Positions 8,860 through 17,656 of a DNA stretch of 64,000 nt are shown piece by piece (positions within the stretch are counted from its first letter, which is position 1; each line of letters starts with the position of its first letter). The stretch spans positions 1-64,000 of the forward strand of contig JBFXAN010000003.1 in the NCBI GenBank assembly GCA_050184225.1. Reading direction: 5' to 3'. The translations under genes were made by a program, and so were the position numbers. Below the pieces are notes generated by a model. That model made no database searches. It was not told where the DNA came from and saw nothing but the letters and a program-made list of their open reading frames with translations. The stretch is from JBFXAN01 sp050184225 (GTDB lineage: Bacteria; Chloroflexota; Dehalococcoidia; CAUJGQ01).

Positions 8860-11841
8860 ATGAGCATCGGCGACCTGGTGGTGATCGTCGGCGGGCTGGC
8901 GCTGATCGCCTTCCTGCTCTGGTTCTTTTTCGGGCCGAAGCAGGGTAAGGCAGCGGTCGTGCGCGCCGGGGTGCAGGAGGCGACGATCCGCGTCGAGGGG
9001 GCGTATCAGCCGAACCGGGTGGCGGTGAAGGCGGGCGTTCCTGTGCGGCTCAAGTTCGACCGGCGGGAAGCGACGGACTGCTCGAACCGCGTGGTCCTGG
9101 CCGACTTCGGCATCTCACGGGCGCTGCCCGCATTCGCGACTACGACGGTGGAGTTCACGCCGGAGCGGCCGGGGGAGTACCCCTTCACCTGCGCAATGAA
9201 CATGTACCGGGGCACACTCGTCGTGGAGCCCGACGGCGTGGCGCCGAATGCTCACGAGGCGACGGCCGCTCACGCGCCCATCCAGGTACAGCCGGAGGTT
9301 GCGCCCCAGCCCAGCGCTGAGGAGCTGCCGGCAGAGGCGACGTTCATCATCCGCGGGATACGTGGCATCACCACCGTAACGGCAATCGAGGACCTGCTGG
9401 AGCGGCAGCCCGGAGTGGAGCGGGTCCAGGTGAACGCCGCCACCGAGCGGGCGACGGTGGACTACACGCCGGGCCTCGCCTCGCCGGAGGGGCTGGCGGA
9501 GGCAATCCGGAAGGCGGGCTACCGCGCGGAACCAATGACACCGGGCGAGGAGCTGAGCGACCGGGGTGTGCCATCGCGCGAGTCCGAGGTGGCAGACGTC
9601 ACCCGCCGCTTCGTCGTCGCGCTGGTGCTGACGCTGCCGCTGCTCGTCGGCGCGATGGTCGGGCACCTGCTGCCGATGCCGGGTGGTGTGCTCGGAGATG
9701 TGGTGGACTTCCTCGCCGATCCGTACGTCCAGCTCGTGCTGGCGACGCCGGTGCTGTTCTACAGCGGCTGGGGCTTCCTCAAGGGCACCTGGTTCACGCT
9801 GAAGAACCGTACGGCGGACATGAACACGCTGATCGGCATCGGCACCGGCGCCGCCTACCTCTACAGTGTCGTGGCGACGTTCTTCGGCGACTGGCTGGGG
9901 GAGCGGGGCGTCGAGGCAGATGTCTACTACGAGACTGCCGCGGTGATCATCACGCTGATCCTGCTGGGCCGGCTGCTGGAGGTGCGGGCGAAGGCGGGCA
10001 CCTCGGCCGCGATCGAGAAACTGCTCTCCCTCCAGGCGCGCACGGCGCGGGTGCGGCGGGACGGGCAGGAGGAGGACATCCCAGTGGAGGAGGTGCGCGC
10101 CGGCGACCTGGTGGTGGTGCGGCCGGGCGAGAAGGTGCCGGTGGACGGCGTGATCCGCGAGGGGGAGAGCACGATCGACGAGAGCATGGTTACCGGCGAG
10201 AGCATCCCGGTGACGAAGGGTCCCGGCGATCCGGTGATCGGAGCCACGGTCAACCGCGCCGGTGGCTTCGTCTTCGAGGCGACGAAGGTGGGCAGGGATA
10301 CGATGCTCGCCCAGATCGTGCGGTTGGTGCAGGAGGCGCAGGGATCGAAGGCGCCGATCCAGCGGCTCGCCGACGTGGTCTCCGGCTACTTCGTGCCGGC
10401 GGTGATCGTCGTCGCGGTGCTGACGTTTATGGCCTGGTTCGTGCTCGGGCCGGAGCCCGCCTTCGTGCTGGCGCTGCTGAACACGGTGGCGGTGCTGCTG
10501 ATCGCCTGCCCCTGCGCGCTGGGGCTGGCGACGCCGACCTCGATCATGGTGGCCACGGGCAAGGGCGCGGAGAGCGGCATCCTGATCAAGGACGCGGAGG
10601 CGCTGGAGGTGACGGGCAAGGTCACGACCGTGGTGCTGGACAAGACCGGTACCCTGACGCGCGGCGAGCCGGCCGTGCGCGACGTGGTCCCGGCGGAGGG
10701 CACGACGGCGGACGAGTTGCTGCGGCTGGTGGCGGGGGTGGAGCGCGGTTCCGAGCACCCGCTGGCCGAGGCGATCGTGCGGGCGGCAGAGGAGCGGGAC
10801 TTGGCGCCGCCCGCGCCGCGCGACTTCCGCTCGGTGACGGGTAAGGGGGCGCTGGCGGCAGTGGATGGGGCGACGTTCGGCGTCGGCAACCGGCGGCTGA
10901 TGGAGGAGCAGGTGATCGACATCGGGCCGCTGGCGGGCGAGGTGGCGCGACTGGCCGAGGAAGGGAAGACGGCGAACTACGTCAGCCGGGACGGCCGCCT
11001 GATCGGCGTGATCGCCCTGGCGGACGTGGTCCGGCCCAGCTCGCGCGCGGCGGTGGCGGCGCTGCGTGATCTCGGCATCGAGACGGCGATGATCACGGGC
11101 GACAACCGGGGTGTGGCGACGGCAGTAGCGCGGGAGGTGGGCATCGACACGGTTTTGGCGGAGGTGCTGCCGGAGCACAAGGCGGCGGAGGTGGCGACGC
11201 TCCAGCGACAGGGCCGCGTGGTGGCGATGGTGGGCGACGGCGTCAACGACGCGCCGGCGCTGGCGCAGGCGGACGTGGGCATCGCGATCGGGTCGGGCAC
11301 GGATGTCGCGATCGAGTCGGCCGACGTTGCCCTGATCAAGAATGATGTGTTCGATGTGGCGCGGACGGTACGGCTCTCGCGGGCGACGATGGGCAACATC
11401 AGGCAGAACCTGTTCTTCGCCTTCGTCTACAACGGACTGGGTATCCCGGTCGCCGCGGGGCTGCTCTACCCGTTCTTCGGGCTGCTGCTCTCGCCGATCA
11501 TCGCCTCAGCGGCGATGGCGGCGAGTTCGGTGTCGGTGGTGTTGAACGCGTTGCGGCTGCGCACGTTTCGGATGCCGCCGTCGCCCGTGTCCGCCGAACC
11601 GGCGACGATCGGCCGCCCGCGAAGGAGCGAAGGAGACCCCGCGATGCGCCGGCCGGCGACACCGGCCGAGCAGGAAGTGGTAGGAGGTACGACGGTGAAG
11701 GTGAAGGACGTAGTCTGCGGCATGGAGATCGAATCGGAGCAGGCGGCGGGGACGAGCGAGTACCAGGGGCAGACGTATTACTTCTGCTCGCCGAGCTGCA
11801 AGCGGCAGTTCGACGAGAATCCCCAGCAGTACGTGCGGTAG
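8860..11841 (+). CDS. P1B copper ATPase with N-terminal cupredoxin, degenerate HMA and C-terminal YHS domains
   Basis: This 993-aa protein starts at ATG 8860. An N-terminal membrane helix leads into a cupredoxin domain (about 30-125) with EYPFTCAMNMYRGTLVVE. A heavy-metal-associated fold follows (about 155-225), but its usual CxxC is absent (GIRGITTVTA). The ATPase core has the transmembrane CPC motif (IACPCALGLATPTS, near 549), the phosphorylated Asp in DKTGTLTRGE (near 597), SEHPLAEAIV, and GDGVNDAPALAQADVG. A YHS domain at the end (VKDVVCGMEIESEQ, then YYFCSPSCKRQFDENP) offers a second metal-binding site. The core is that of Cu(I) exporters (CopA); cupredoxin fusion suggests copper hand-over outside the membrane. 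An internal ATG at 11644 might allow separate YHS production. Confidence 0.9.
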   Translation: MSIGDLVVIVGGLALIAFLLWFFFGPKQGKAAVVRAGVQEATIRVEGAYQPNRVAVKAGVPVRLKFDRREATDCSNRVVLADFGISRALPAFATTTVEFTPERPGEYPFTCAMNMYRGTLVVEPDGVAPNAHEATAAHAPIQVQPEVAPQPSAEELPAEATFIIRGIRGITTVTAIEDLLERQPGVERVQVNAATERATVDYTPGLASPEGLAEAIRKAGYRAEPMTPGEELSDRGVPSRESEVADVTRRFVVALVLTLPLLVGAMVGHLLPMPGGVLGDVVDFLADPYVQLVLATPVLFYSGWGFLKGTWFTLKNRTADMNTLIGIGTGAAYLYSVVATFFGDWLGERGVEADVYYETAAVIITLILLGRLLEVRAKAGTSAAIEKLLSLQARTARVRRDGQEEDIPVEEVRAGDLVVVRPGEKVPVDGVIREGESTIDESMVTGESIPVTKGPGDPVIGATVNRAGGFVFEATKVGRDTMLAQIVRLVQEAQGSKAPIQRLADVVSGYFVPAVIVVAVLTFMAWFVLGPEPAFVLALLNTVAVLLIACPCALGLATPTSIMVATGKGAESGILIKDAEALEVTGKVTTVVLDKTGTLTRGEPAVRDVVPAEGTTADELLRLVAGVERGSEHPLAEAIVRAAEERDLAPPAPRDFRSVTGKGALAAVDGATFGVGNRRLMEEQVIDIGPLAGEVARLAEEGKTANYVSRDGRLIGVIALADVVRPSSRAAVAALRDLGIETAMITGDNRGVATAVAREVGIDTVLAEVLPEHKAAEVATLQRQGRVVAMVGDGVNDAPALAQADVGIAIGSGTDVAIESADVALIKNDVFDVARTVRLSRATMGNIRQNLFFAFVYNGLGIPVAAGLLYPFFGLLLSPIIASAAMAASSVSVVLNALRLRTFRMPPSPVSAEPATIGRPRRSEGDPAMRRPATPAEQEVVGGTTVKVKDVVCGMEIESEQAAGTSEYQGQTYYFCSPSCKRQFDENPQQYVR

Positions 11842-11881
11842 ACCCAGAGGCGGATTTCAGATGCCGTGGGCGGAGAGCGAC

Positions 11882-12616
11882 ATGCCAACCGAGGTCAACC
11901 GTGAGGACGTGCGCAGACTGACTGCCGCCGGTGCGCAACTCGTCGAGGTGCTTCCGGCGGAGGAGTATGATGCGGCGCACCTGGCCGGGGCCGTCAACGT
12001 TCCGCTGAAGGCCCTGAATCGGCGGACGACGGCAACGCTGGAGCAGGGCAGGCCGGTGGTTGTCTACTGCCACGACTATCAGTGAGACATGAGCGCGCGG
12101 GCCGCGTGGCGGCTCGAAAGCCTCGGCTTCTCCCAGGTATTCCGCTACACGGCCGGCAAGGCGGACTGGTCTGCCAACGGGCTGCCGTTGGAAGGTACGA
12201 AGGTGGACATCCCCGCTGCCCGTGATGCTGCCAGGCGGGACGTGCCAACCTGCCGTCTCACAGACCGTGTCGGCGACGTACGCGAGCGTGCCGCTGCCGG
12301 GGGCTGGGATGAATGCGTCGTGGTGAACGATCAGGGCGTGGTGCTGGGCCGCCTCCGGCAGAGAGAGCTAGGCGCAGAGCAATCGATGATGGTCGATGCA
12401 GTGCTGGAGCCCGGTCCGACCACGTTCCGGCCAGACGTTCCGCTCGAGGACCTGGTCCGCCGGATGCGCGAGCGGAGCGTAGAGCGTGTGCTAATCACGG
12501 ATTCTGACGGGCGGCTGATCGGCGTCCTGGCGCGGGAGGACGCAGAACGACGGCTACAGGAATCGGCGGCGATCGGCGGGGACGGCGCTCGCGTGCGCGG
12601 GAGTGCGGATGGCTGA
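11882..12616 (+). CDS. rhodanese-CBS selenoprotein (in-frame UGA at 12083)
   Basis: This 244-aa product is proposed if UGA 12083-12085 is read as selenocysteine (residue 68). The N-terminal half is a single rhodanese domain (LVEVLPAEEYDAAHLAGAVN, then VVVYCHDYQ), and UGA occupies the position of the catalytic Cys just before DMSARAAWRLESLGF. The frame then runs unbroken into two CBS motifs ending near 12600. The paralogue at 23608-24348 has UGA at exactly the same residue, and a hairpin at 12098-12116 fits a SECIS. Rhodaneses transfer sulfur from persulfides; CBS pairs sense nucleotides. The start at 11882 is set by the paralogue and a GGAG. Expressed from an operon with the copper ATPase; the next gene overlaps by 8 nt. 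Confidence 0.8.
12098..12116 (+). promoter_or_regulatory. SECIS-like hairpin after UGA 12083
   Basis: An 8-bp stem (12098-12105 with 12109-12116, one G-U pair) closes a GUG loop 21 nt after the UGA. The paralogue at 24114-24132 has the same stem with the G-U pair replaced by A-U, a consistent change that keeps pairing. Confidence 0.65.
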
Positions 12617-13163
12617 CCCACGTGCCTCGCGCTTGGGTCCGGGGCGTGTATGGTTCCTGGTGGTGTGGCTGGTGGCTGCAGTGGTGCTCGGCGGGGCGCT
12701 GCTGGCGGCGCAACTGGATGTAAACCCCCTGGATGACCCGGATCTCGCTCATCAGCGTCCCGGCTTCCTCAACGCGCTCGGCCCGCCGTTTCCGGCCGCT
12801 CCAGTGGTGGAGAGTATCCCGCAACCGGGTAGGCGGGCGGTGGTGTTCTTCACGCGGCCGGGGCTGGCGGAGCGCCTCTTCGACGCATTGGAAGAGGCAT
12901 CATCCCTGCGTGAGCGGGCGGCGGTGGCGGTGGTAGTGTCCGGGGAACCGCCGCCGGGTGTCGAGGTCGGCGTTCCCGTGGTGGTGGATCCATCCGGCCG
13001 GCTGGCGGCGGAGTACCGAATGCCGGTGCCGCGGGACGGCGGGCCGCCGGTCGGGTACGCGATCGTGGACAGCGACGGCCTCGTCCGCTACCGCACGCTC
13101 GACCCCCACATGGAGGATCGCCTCGGTGACGAGGTGGTGACGATGGTGAAGGCGACACCATGA
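12609..13163 (+). CDS. membrane-anchored thioredoxin-fold-like protein of unknown function
   Basis: This 184-aa protein overlaps the end of the rhodanese-CBS gene by 8 nt. It has one N-terminal membrane helix (VWFLVVWLVAAVVLGGALL) and then a redoxin-like arrangement: AVVFFTRPGLAERLFDALEE where a thioredoxin would have its CxxC, and VPVVVDPSGRLAAEYRMPVP followed by GYAIVDSDGLVRYRT, which looks like the second half of a peroxiredoxin/TlpA fold. No redox Cys is present at the expected place, so it may be a non-catalytic member. I do not recognise a named family. Confidence 0.6.
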   Translation: MADPRASRLGPGRVWFLVVWLVAAVVLGGALLAAQLDVNPLDDPDLAHQRPGFLNALGPPFPAAPVVESIPQPGRRAVVFFTRPGLAERLFDALEEASSLRERAAVAVVVSGEPPPGVEVGVPVVVDPSGRLAAEYRMPVPRDGGPPVGYAIVDSDGLVRYRTLDPHMEDRLGDEVVTMVKATP

Positions 13164-13576
13164 GGCTGAGCGCGGCCCGGATCACGCGCATCTGCGTCTA
13201 CTGCGCGCTGGCGGTAGCGGCCGAGGTGTATCTGTACGTCGCCTATCGGGCGCACGAGGCCCGCTTCCACTGGTTTACGCACTTCTTTGTGGGCGGCTCG
13301 GTAGCGCTGATGATCATGGCGGGGATGGCGTGGCGCACGCGCCGGCCGGTGCCCTACCCACTCGTCTGGATCATCGTTGGGCATCTGGTGGCGATGTTCC
13401 CGGACTTCCTCTTCGACGCAGGGATCGCGCATTATCGCTGGATGGACGTCTTTCTCGGCCATCTCTCCACGCACTTCATCCCCGGGCGGAACGACACCTG
13501 GTTCGCGGTCTTCCTCGCCTGCCTGGCGCTCTACCTGGTGGTACTCGACCGGCGGGTACCAGCGGAGCGGCTATGA
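13160..13576 (+). CDS. four-helix membrane protein of unknown function
   Basis: This 138-aa protein overlaps the preceding stop by 4 nt (ATGA) and the following hydrolase by 4 nt. Hydrophobic segments lie at about residues 9-30, 40-58, 68-88 and 112-130. Conserved-looking polar residues within membrane regions (HWFTHFFVGG, PDFLFDAGIAHYRWMDVFLGH) include several His and Asp, suggesting a metal- or quinone-linked membrane function. No family is assigned. Its tight coupling to both neighbours argues it is real. Confidence 0.65.
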   Translation: MRLSAARITRICVYCALAVAAEVYLYVAYRAHEARFHWFTHFFVGGSVALMIMAGMAWRTRRPVPYPLVWIIVGHLVAMFPDFLFDAGIAHYRWMDVFLGHLSTHFIPGRNDTWFAVFLACLALYLVVLDRRVPAERL

Positions 13577-14385
13577 GTGAGCGGCTGTTCGTCCGGCGGA
13601 TGGGACGTAGCGGGCCGGTCGTCGTCCTCCTGCATGGGCTCGGCGCCAGCAGCCGCATCTGGGGATCGGTGGCCGACGAGTTAGCGGACGACGCGATGAT
13701 CCTTTGCCCCGACCTGCTGGGGTTCGGCCGCTCACCCTGGCCGCATGCTGCGTACAGCGTCGCCGACCACCTCGCGGCCCTCGATGCAACCTTCGAGGGC
13801 CTGGATCGGGGGGCTGGACGCATCGTCCTGGGCGGGCATTCGACCGGGGCGGTGCTGGCGCTGGAGTGGGCGGCGGCGCACCCTGAGCGCTTCGCCGGTG
13901 TGGTGCTGGTTTCACTGCCGGTATACGGGTCGGCGGCGGAGGCGCGGGCATGGATCAGGTCGCTGTCGCCGCTGGCCTGGGCGACGGTGGCGCGGCCGGA
14001 CCTCGGTGAGCTGATCTGCGGCGTGATGTGCGCGACGCGGCCGTTCTGGCGGGCGGTGATGCCGCTGCTGCTGCCGCACCTGCCGCCGGCGACCGCGCGG
14101 GACGTGGTGCTGCATGACTGGGTGTCGTACAGCGGCACGCCGGCGAACGTGATCATCGACCACCACCTCGAGCCCGCCGCGCGGCGCCTGGCAGAGGCGG
14201 GTGTGCCGGTCCAGCTCGTCCACGGGACGCGGGACCGCACGGCGCCGATCGAACGGGCGCGCGCGCTGGCGGATGCCTGCGGGTGGCCGCTCACGGTTCT
14301 CGACGGGCAGGGACACGACTTGATCATTAGCGGACCGGGGACATGTGCTGCGGCCCTACGCCGTGCCAATACGGGCACAGGGTAG
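13573..14385 (+). CDS. alpha/beta-fold hydrolase
   Basis: This 270-aa protein has the full alpha/beta-hydrolase signature: oxyanion loop VVVLLHGLGASSRIWG, nucleophile elbow LGGHSTGAVLALEWA (Ser near 88), acid VHGTRDRTAPIE and catalytic His GQGHDLIIS. These resemble lipases, haloperoxidase-like esterases and MenH-type enzymes; the substrate cannot be told. It begins at ATG 13573 overlapping the stop of the upstream membrane protein, so it belongs to the same transcript. Confidence 0.8.
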   Translation: MSERLFVRRMGRSGPVVVLLHGLGASSRIWGSVADELADDAMILCPDLLGFGRSPWPHAAYSVADHLAALDATFEGLDRGAGRIVLGGHSTGAVLALEWAAAHPERFAGVVLVSLPVYGSAAEARAWIRSLSPLAWATVARPDLGELICGVMCATRPFWRAVMPLLLPHLPPATARDVVLHDWVSYSGTPANVIIDHHLEPAARRLAEAGVPVQLVHGTRDRTAPIERARALADACGWPLTVLDGQGHDLIISGPGTCAAALRRANTGTG

Positions 14386-14394
14386 ACGGAAGGT

Positions 14395-15072
14395 ATGAAT
14401 CGATTGCGGAAGATCGCGGTCGGGTTGCTCCTGTTCACGGCGCTGTACAACGTCGTAGAGGGAGTGCTCGCGGTGACCAGCGGACTGCGGGCGCACAGCC
14501 TGACCTTGCTGGCGTTCGGCGCCGACAGCTATCTGGAGGTTCTGGCGGCGGGTGCGGTCCTGTGGCGTCTGTCGTATCGAGACGAGGAGGCGGGCGAGCG
14601 GGCGGAGCGGTGGGCAATGCGCTTCATCGGCGCGACGTTCCTCGTGCTGGCCGCGGCCGTCGCCTTTCAAAGCGTCGTGTCACTGCTGGGACGGGAAGTG
14701 GCAGAGGAGTCGAGGCTCGGACTGGCGCTACTGGCGGCCTCGCTGGTGGTGATGCCCCTCCTGTCCCTGGCGAAGCTGTGGACGGCGGCGCGGGCGCGGC
14801 TGCCGGCGTTGGCGGCGGAGGCACGGGAGACGGTGGCTTGCTCGTACCTATCGCTGACGGCGTTCGCCGGCCTGGTGGCGGTGGCACTGGCGGGCTGGTG
14901 GTGGCTCGACGCCGTGTCGGCGCTCCTGCTGGTGCCCTGGCTGGCGCGAGAGGGGCTTGAGGGCCTGCGCGGCGAGGGCTGTTTCGAGGGAGCCCACACA
15001 TGCTTCTGCCGGCCGTGTCTCTTTGGCATCCGGTCTTGTACACCTCACTGCTGCGCGCCGGCGTGTTGCTGA
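14395..15072 (+). CDS. cation transporter (CDF-like) with Cys-rich tail
   Basis: This 225-aa membrane protein starts at ATG 14395, 9 nt after the hydrolase. Segments such as LYNVVEGVLAVTSGLRAHSLTLL followed by FGADSYLEVLAAG match the first helices of the cation diffusion facilitator family, where an Asp/His set binds divalent metal. The protein lacks the usual large cytosolic domain; instead the last 30 residues are packed with Cys (HTCFCRPCLFGIRSCTPHCC, then APACC), giving nine Cys and two His that could form a metal site. It ends by overlapping 28 nt of the converging P-type ATPase gene. Export of Zn, Cd or Cu is a reasonable guess. Confidence 0.65.
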   Translation: MNRLRKIAVGLLLFTALYNVVEGVLAVTSGLRAHSLTLLAFGADSYLEVLAAGAVLWRLSYRDEEAGERAERWAMRFIGATFLVLAAAVAFQSVVSLLGREVAEESRLGLALLAASLVVMPLLSLAKLWTAARARLPALAAEARETVACSYLSLTAFAGLVAVALAGWWWLDAVSALLLVPWLAREGLEGLRGEGCFEGAHTCFCRPCLFGIRSCTPHCCAPACC

Positions 15073-17144
15073 GCGGCTGACCCGTGCACCATGTGGCGAC
15101 GGAGCCGGCGCTCCAGTCTGTAGCAGCCGCTCCAGGGGAGGTTCTGGACGGTGATGATGCCACGCATGACGGCGATGGCGATGCCGACGTCGGCCTGCAT
15201 CAGCGCCGGCGCGTCGTTGATGCCGTCGCCGACCATGGCCACCTTCTGCCCGGCAGCCTGGAGCCGGCGGATCTCGGCCGCCTTGTCCCCCGGCAGGATC
15301 TCGGCGTGGACGTCCTTGATGCCGGCAGCCGTGGTCACCGCGCGGGCGGTGCGCCAGTTGTCGCCGGTCAACAGGACCGGAGTCAGCCCGAGCCGCCTGA
15401 GCTGCTGCACTGTGGCGGCCGCGTCCGGCTTGGGCTGGTCTGCCAGGGCGAGCACACCGACCGCGTGGCCGTCCACGGCGACCAAGACGGCCGTCTGCCC
15501 CTGGGCCTGGACCTGTTCGACCAGCGCGGTGAGCGGAGCAGGGTAGATCTCCTCTTCGGCGAGGAAGCGCTGCGTGCCCACGAGCACACGGTGCTCCCGG
15601 ACCGTTGCCGTGACACCGCGGCCTGGTCGAGCCTCGAAGTGGGCCGGCGTGTCCAAGGTGAGACCTCTGGCGCGCGCCTCGGCGACGATCGCCTGGGCGA
15701 GCGGGTGCTCGGAGAGCGCTTCCGCACTGGCGGCCCGCTGCAGCAGCTCGTCGGCGTCCTCGGCTGGGGTTAGGCACTCGACCAATTGCGGCTTGCCCTC
15801 GGTGAGGGTGCCCGTCTTGTCGAAGACGATCGTGCGCACGCTGCGGAAGACGTGAAACGCCTCGCCGGAGCGCATGAGGATGCCGCGCTCGGCCGCCTCG
15901 CCGCTCGCCCGAATGATCGCCAGCGGCGTGGATATGCCGAGGGCGCAAGGGTAGCCCATGATCAGCACGCTCAAGGCGGCGAAGCTCGCCCGGAGCACGT
16001 CTACCTCACCGGTGACAGCCCACTCGCCCACGGTCCAGATCAGGAGGCCGGCGGCGCTGGCGGCGAAGACAGCCGGCACGTAGACCAAGAGCACCTGATC
16101 GACGAGGCGAAGGATGCCCGGCTTGAGCGCCCGCGCCTCGGCGACGTGCCGGGCGACAGTACGCAGGAAGATGTCGAAGCCGACGCGGCTGACACGGATG
16201 ACCAGGCTGCCGGCTTGATTGAGCGAGCCGCCGATCACCTCGCCGCCGGGCAGCTTGTCCACCGGGATCGGCTCGCCGGTAACGACGCTCTCATCGACCG
16301 CCGAGGCCCCGTCGATGACAACACCATCGACCGGGATACGCTCGCCGGGGCGCACGCGCACGCGGTCGCCGACGGCAAGCTCGGCGACGGGAACGATCTC
16401 CTCGCCGGTGTCCGAGGTCAGACGATGGGCGGTCTCCGGGGTCAAGGCGAGCAGGCGTCGCATGGACTGAGAGGCGCGGACGTGGACGAGCACCGAAGCG
16501 TAGCCGCCGATCAGGTGGAAGGCCAGGACGAACACGGTGGCGCCGAAGAAGCCGCCGGCGGGAATGGCCGTGACGACGAGGCCGACGCCGCCGCCAACCA
16601 GACCGCCGAGGGCGGACGCCGAGACGAGCACGTCCTGATTGAGGATGCCGCGCCGGATCGACTGCCAGCCGTTGCGGACGATGATGAAGCGGGCAGGACC
16701 GAAGGCGGTGAAGAGGGCGAGCGCGCCCAACGCCAGGGTCCGGTAGATGTTGGCTCCTGCGATGACGGTGATAAGCATTAGCGCGGAGGCGGCGAGCAGC
16801 AGCCCGATCGAGAGGAACGCTTTGCGCCGGGCGGCGGCCAAGTCCCGCTCCTCTTCGGCGAAGATCTCGGCTTGGTCCGGCTCGCGGACCGTGTAACCGA
16901 TGTCCTCCAGCGCCTCGGTGATGCTCTCGGGCGTCACCCGTGCCGGGTCGTACTCGACCAGCACCTCCTCGTGAGCGATCGAGACCTGGACGGACTGCAC
17001 GCCGTCCAAGCGGCCAACCGAGCGGCGAATGGAATCCGTACAGAGCGAGCAATGCATGCCGCCGACCTTGAGCTGCAGCTTCTGCGGCTCGGCGGCCGGC
17101 GTGCCGATCGCGCCGCCTTCGCGGGCGGGTGTGCGGGTGCTCAT
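15045..17144 (-). CDS. P1B-type metal ATPase with YPC motif, apparently truncated at the C-terminus
   Basis: This 699-aa protein starts at ATG 17144, overlapping the small HMA gene. An HMA domain (GGMHCSLC, about 28-35) is followed by helices, the actuator motif TGEP, the ion-channel motif LIMGYPCALGIST (near 395; Tyr replaces the usual first Cys of CPC), DKTGTLTEGK (near 441), SEHPLAQAIV and GDGINDAPALMQADVGIAI (near 638). The paralogue at 20490 continues with GAGTDIAIESADVVL and two membrane helices; here that is missing and the frame goes through an unrelated 45-residue tail (VMRGIITVQNLPWSGCYRLE). Loss of the last helix pair should impair transport, so this may be a decaying copy. The transported metal is unknown. 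Confidence 0.75.
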   Translation of the reverse strand: MSTRTPAREGGAIGTPAAEPQKLQLKVGGMHCSLCTDSIRRSVGRLDGVQSVQVSIAHEEVLVEYDPARVTPESITEALEDIGYTVREPDQAEIFAEEERDLAAARRKAFLSIGLLLAASALMLITVIAGANIYRTLALGALALFTAFGPARFIIVRNGWQSIRRGILNQDVLVSASALGGLVGGGVGLVVTAIPAGGFFGATVFVLAFHLIGGYASVLVHVRASQSMRRLLALTPETAHRLTSDTGEEIVPVAELAVGDRVRVRPGERIPVDGVVIDGASAVDESVVTGEPIPVDKLPGGEVIGGSLNQAGSLVIRVSRVGFDIFLRTVARHVAEARALKPGILRLVDQVLLVYVPAVFAASAAGLLIWTVGEWAVTGEVDVLRASFAALSVLIMGYPCALGISTPLAIIRASGEAAERGILMRSGEAFHVFRSVRTIVFDKTGTLTEGKPQLVECLTPAEDADELLQRAASAEALSEHPLAQAIVAEARARGLTLDTPAHFEARPGRGVTATVREHRVLVGTQRFLAEEEIYPAPLTALVEQVQAQGQTAVLVAVDGHAVGVLALADQPKPDAAATVQQLRRLGLTPVLLTGDNWRTARAVTTAAGIKDVHAEILPGDKAAEIRRLQAAGQKVAMVGDGINDAPALMQADVGIAIAVMRGIITVQNLPWSGCYRLERRLRRHMVHGSAAQQHAGAQQ

Positions 17145-17443
17145 GCGCTGCTTCCTTCAGTTGGGGAACCCGTGCGGTTCCCCAACCCCTTCCGGTCGGG
17201 GGATGCTCCCCCGATACCCTCGTCGGGCTCGGTCTCGAAGCCGGCCCGGGCCAATGTCGCGCGGAGCTGCTCGGCGGAGGTCTGCGCCGGATCGAACGTC
17301 ACGCTGACCTCCTGGGTCTTGTGGCTGGCCGTGACTACCTCCACGCTGGGCAGTCGCTTGAGCGCCTTGCCGATGCGCTGCTCACAACCTTCGTAATGAA
17401 TGGTGGAGCCGCCACCGACGGTGAACTGAGTTGTTTGGGCCAC
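17141..17443 (-). CDS. HMA-domain metallochaperone-like protein
   Basis: This 100-aa protein starts at GTG 17443 with AAGGAG 9 nt upstream. It has the ferredoxin-like HMA fold with IHYEGCEQRIGKALKRL, EVVTASHKTQEVSVTFDP and LRATLARAGFE. Only one Cys remains at the metal loop (EGCEQR rather than GMxCxxC). The last 26 residues (IGGASPDRKGLGNRTGSPTE) are encoded by copy 3 of the dispersed hairpin repeat, so the C-terminus was probably replaced by insertion. It is co-transcribed with the ATPase (ATGA overlap) from the CueR-type promoter at 17501-17532. Confidence 0.8.
   Translation of the reverse strand: MAQTTQFTVGGGSTIHYEGCEQRIGKALKRLPSVEVVTASHKTQEVSVTFDPAQTSAEQLRATLARAGFETEPDEGIGGASPDRKGLGNRTGSPTEGSSA
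17161..17217. repeat. dispersed GC-rich hairpin repeat, copy 3
   Basis: It contains TTGGGGAACC-N5-GGTTCCCCAA (17161-17185), then CCCCTTCCGG and the hairpin CGGGGGA-TGC-TCCCCCG shared with copy 2. It lies within the 3' end of the HMA gene and is read in a different frame from copies 1 and 2. Confidence 0.6.
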
Positions 17444-17500
17444 AGCATCGTGCTCCTTCTCTGGAGACCCGATGCCGCCGATCTCCGCTGTGCTACGGGG

Positions 17501-17532
17501 ACGGTACACCTTCCAGTTGGCTAGAAAGTCAA
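17501..17532 (-). promoter_or_regulatory. CueR/MerR-type promoter, site 2
   Basis: On the minus strand TTGACT (17532-17527) and TACCGT (17506-17501) are 20 bp apart. The spacer holds an imperfect dyad around TTTCTAG-N5-CTGGAAGG. It drives the HMA and YPC-ATPase pair. Compared with the other five sites the left half-site is the most divergent. Confidence 0.65.
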
Positions 17533-17656
17533 CCCCTCTTCTCGGAAGAAAGAAAGAGGGCCACCAAGGTGTCTGGTTGACAGACCTCGGCGGCTCGTGC
17601 ACCGGATATTGTTGACCAGTCTGCATTCACGCATCGGCAGCCGGTGTTGTTAGCTG

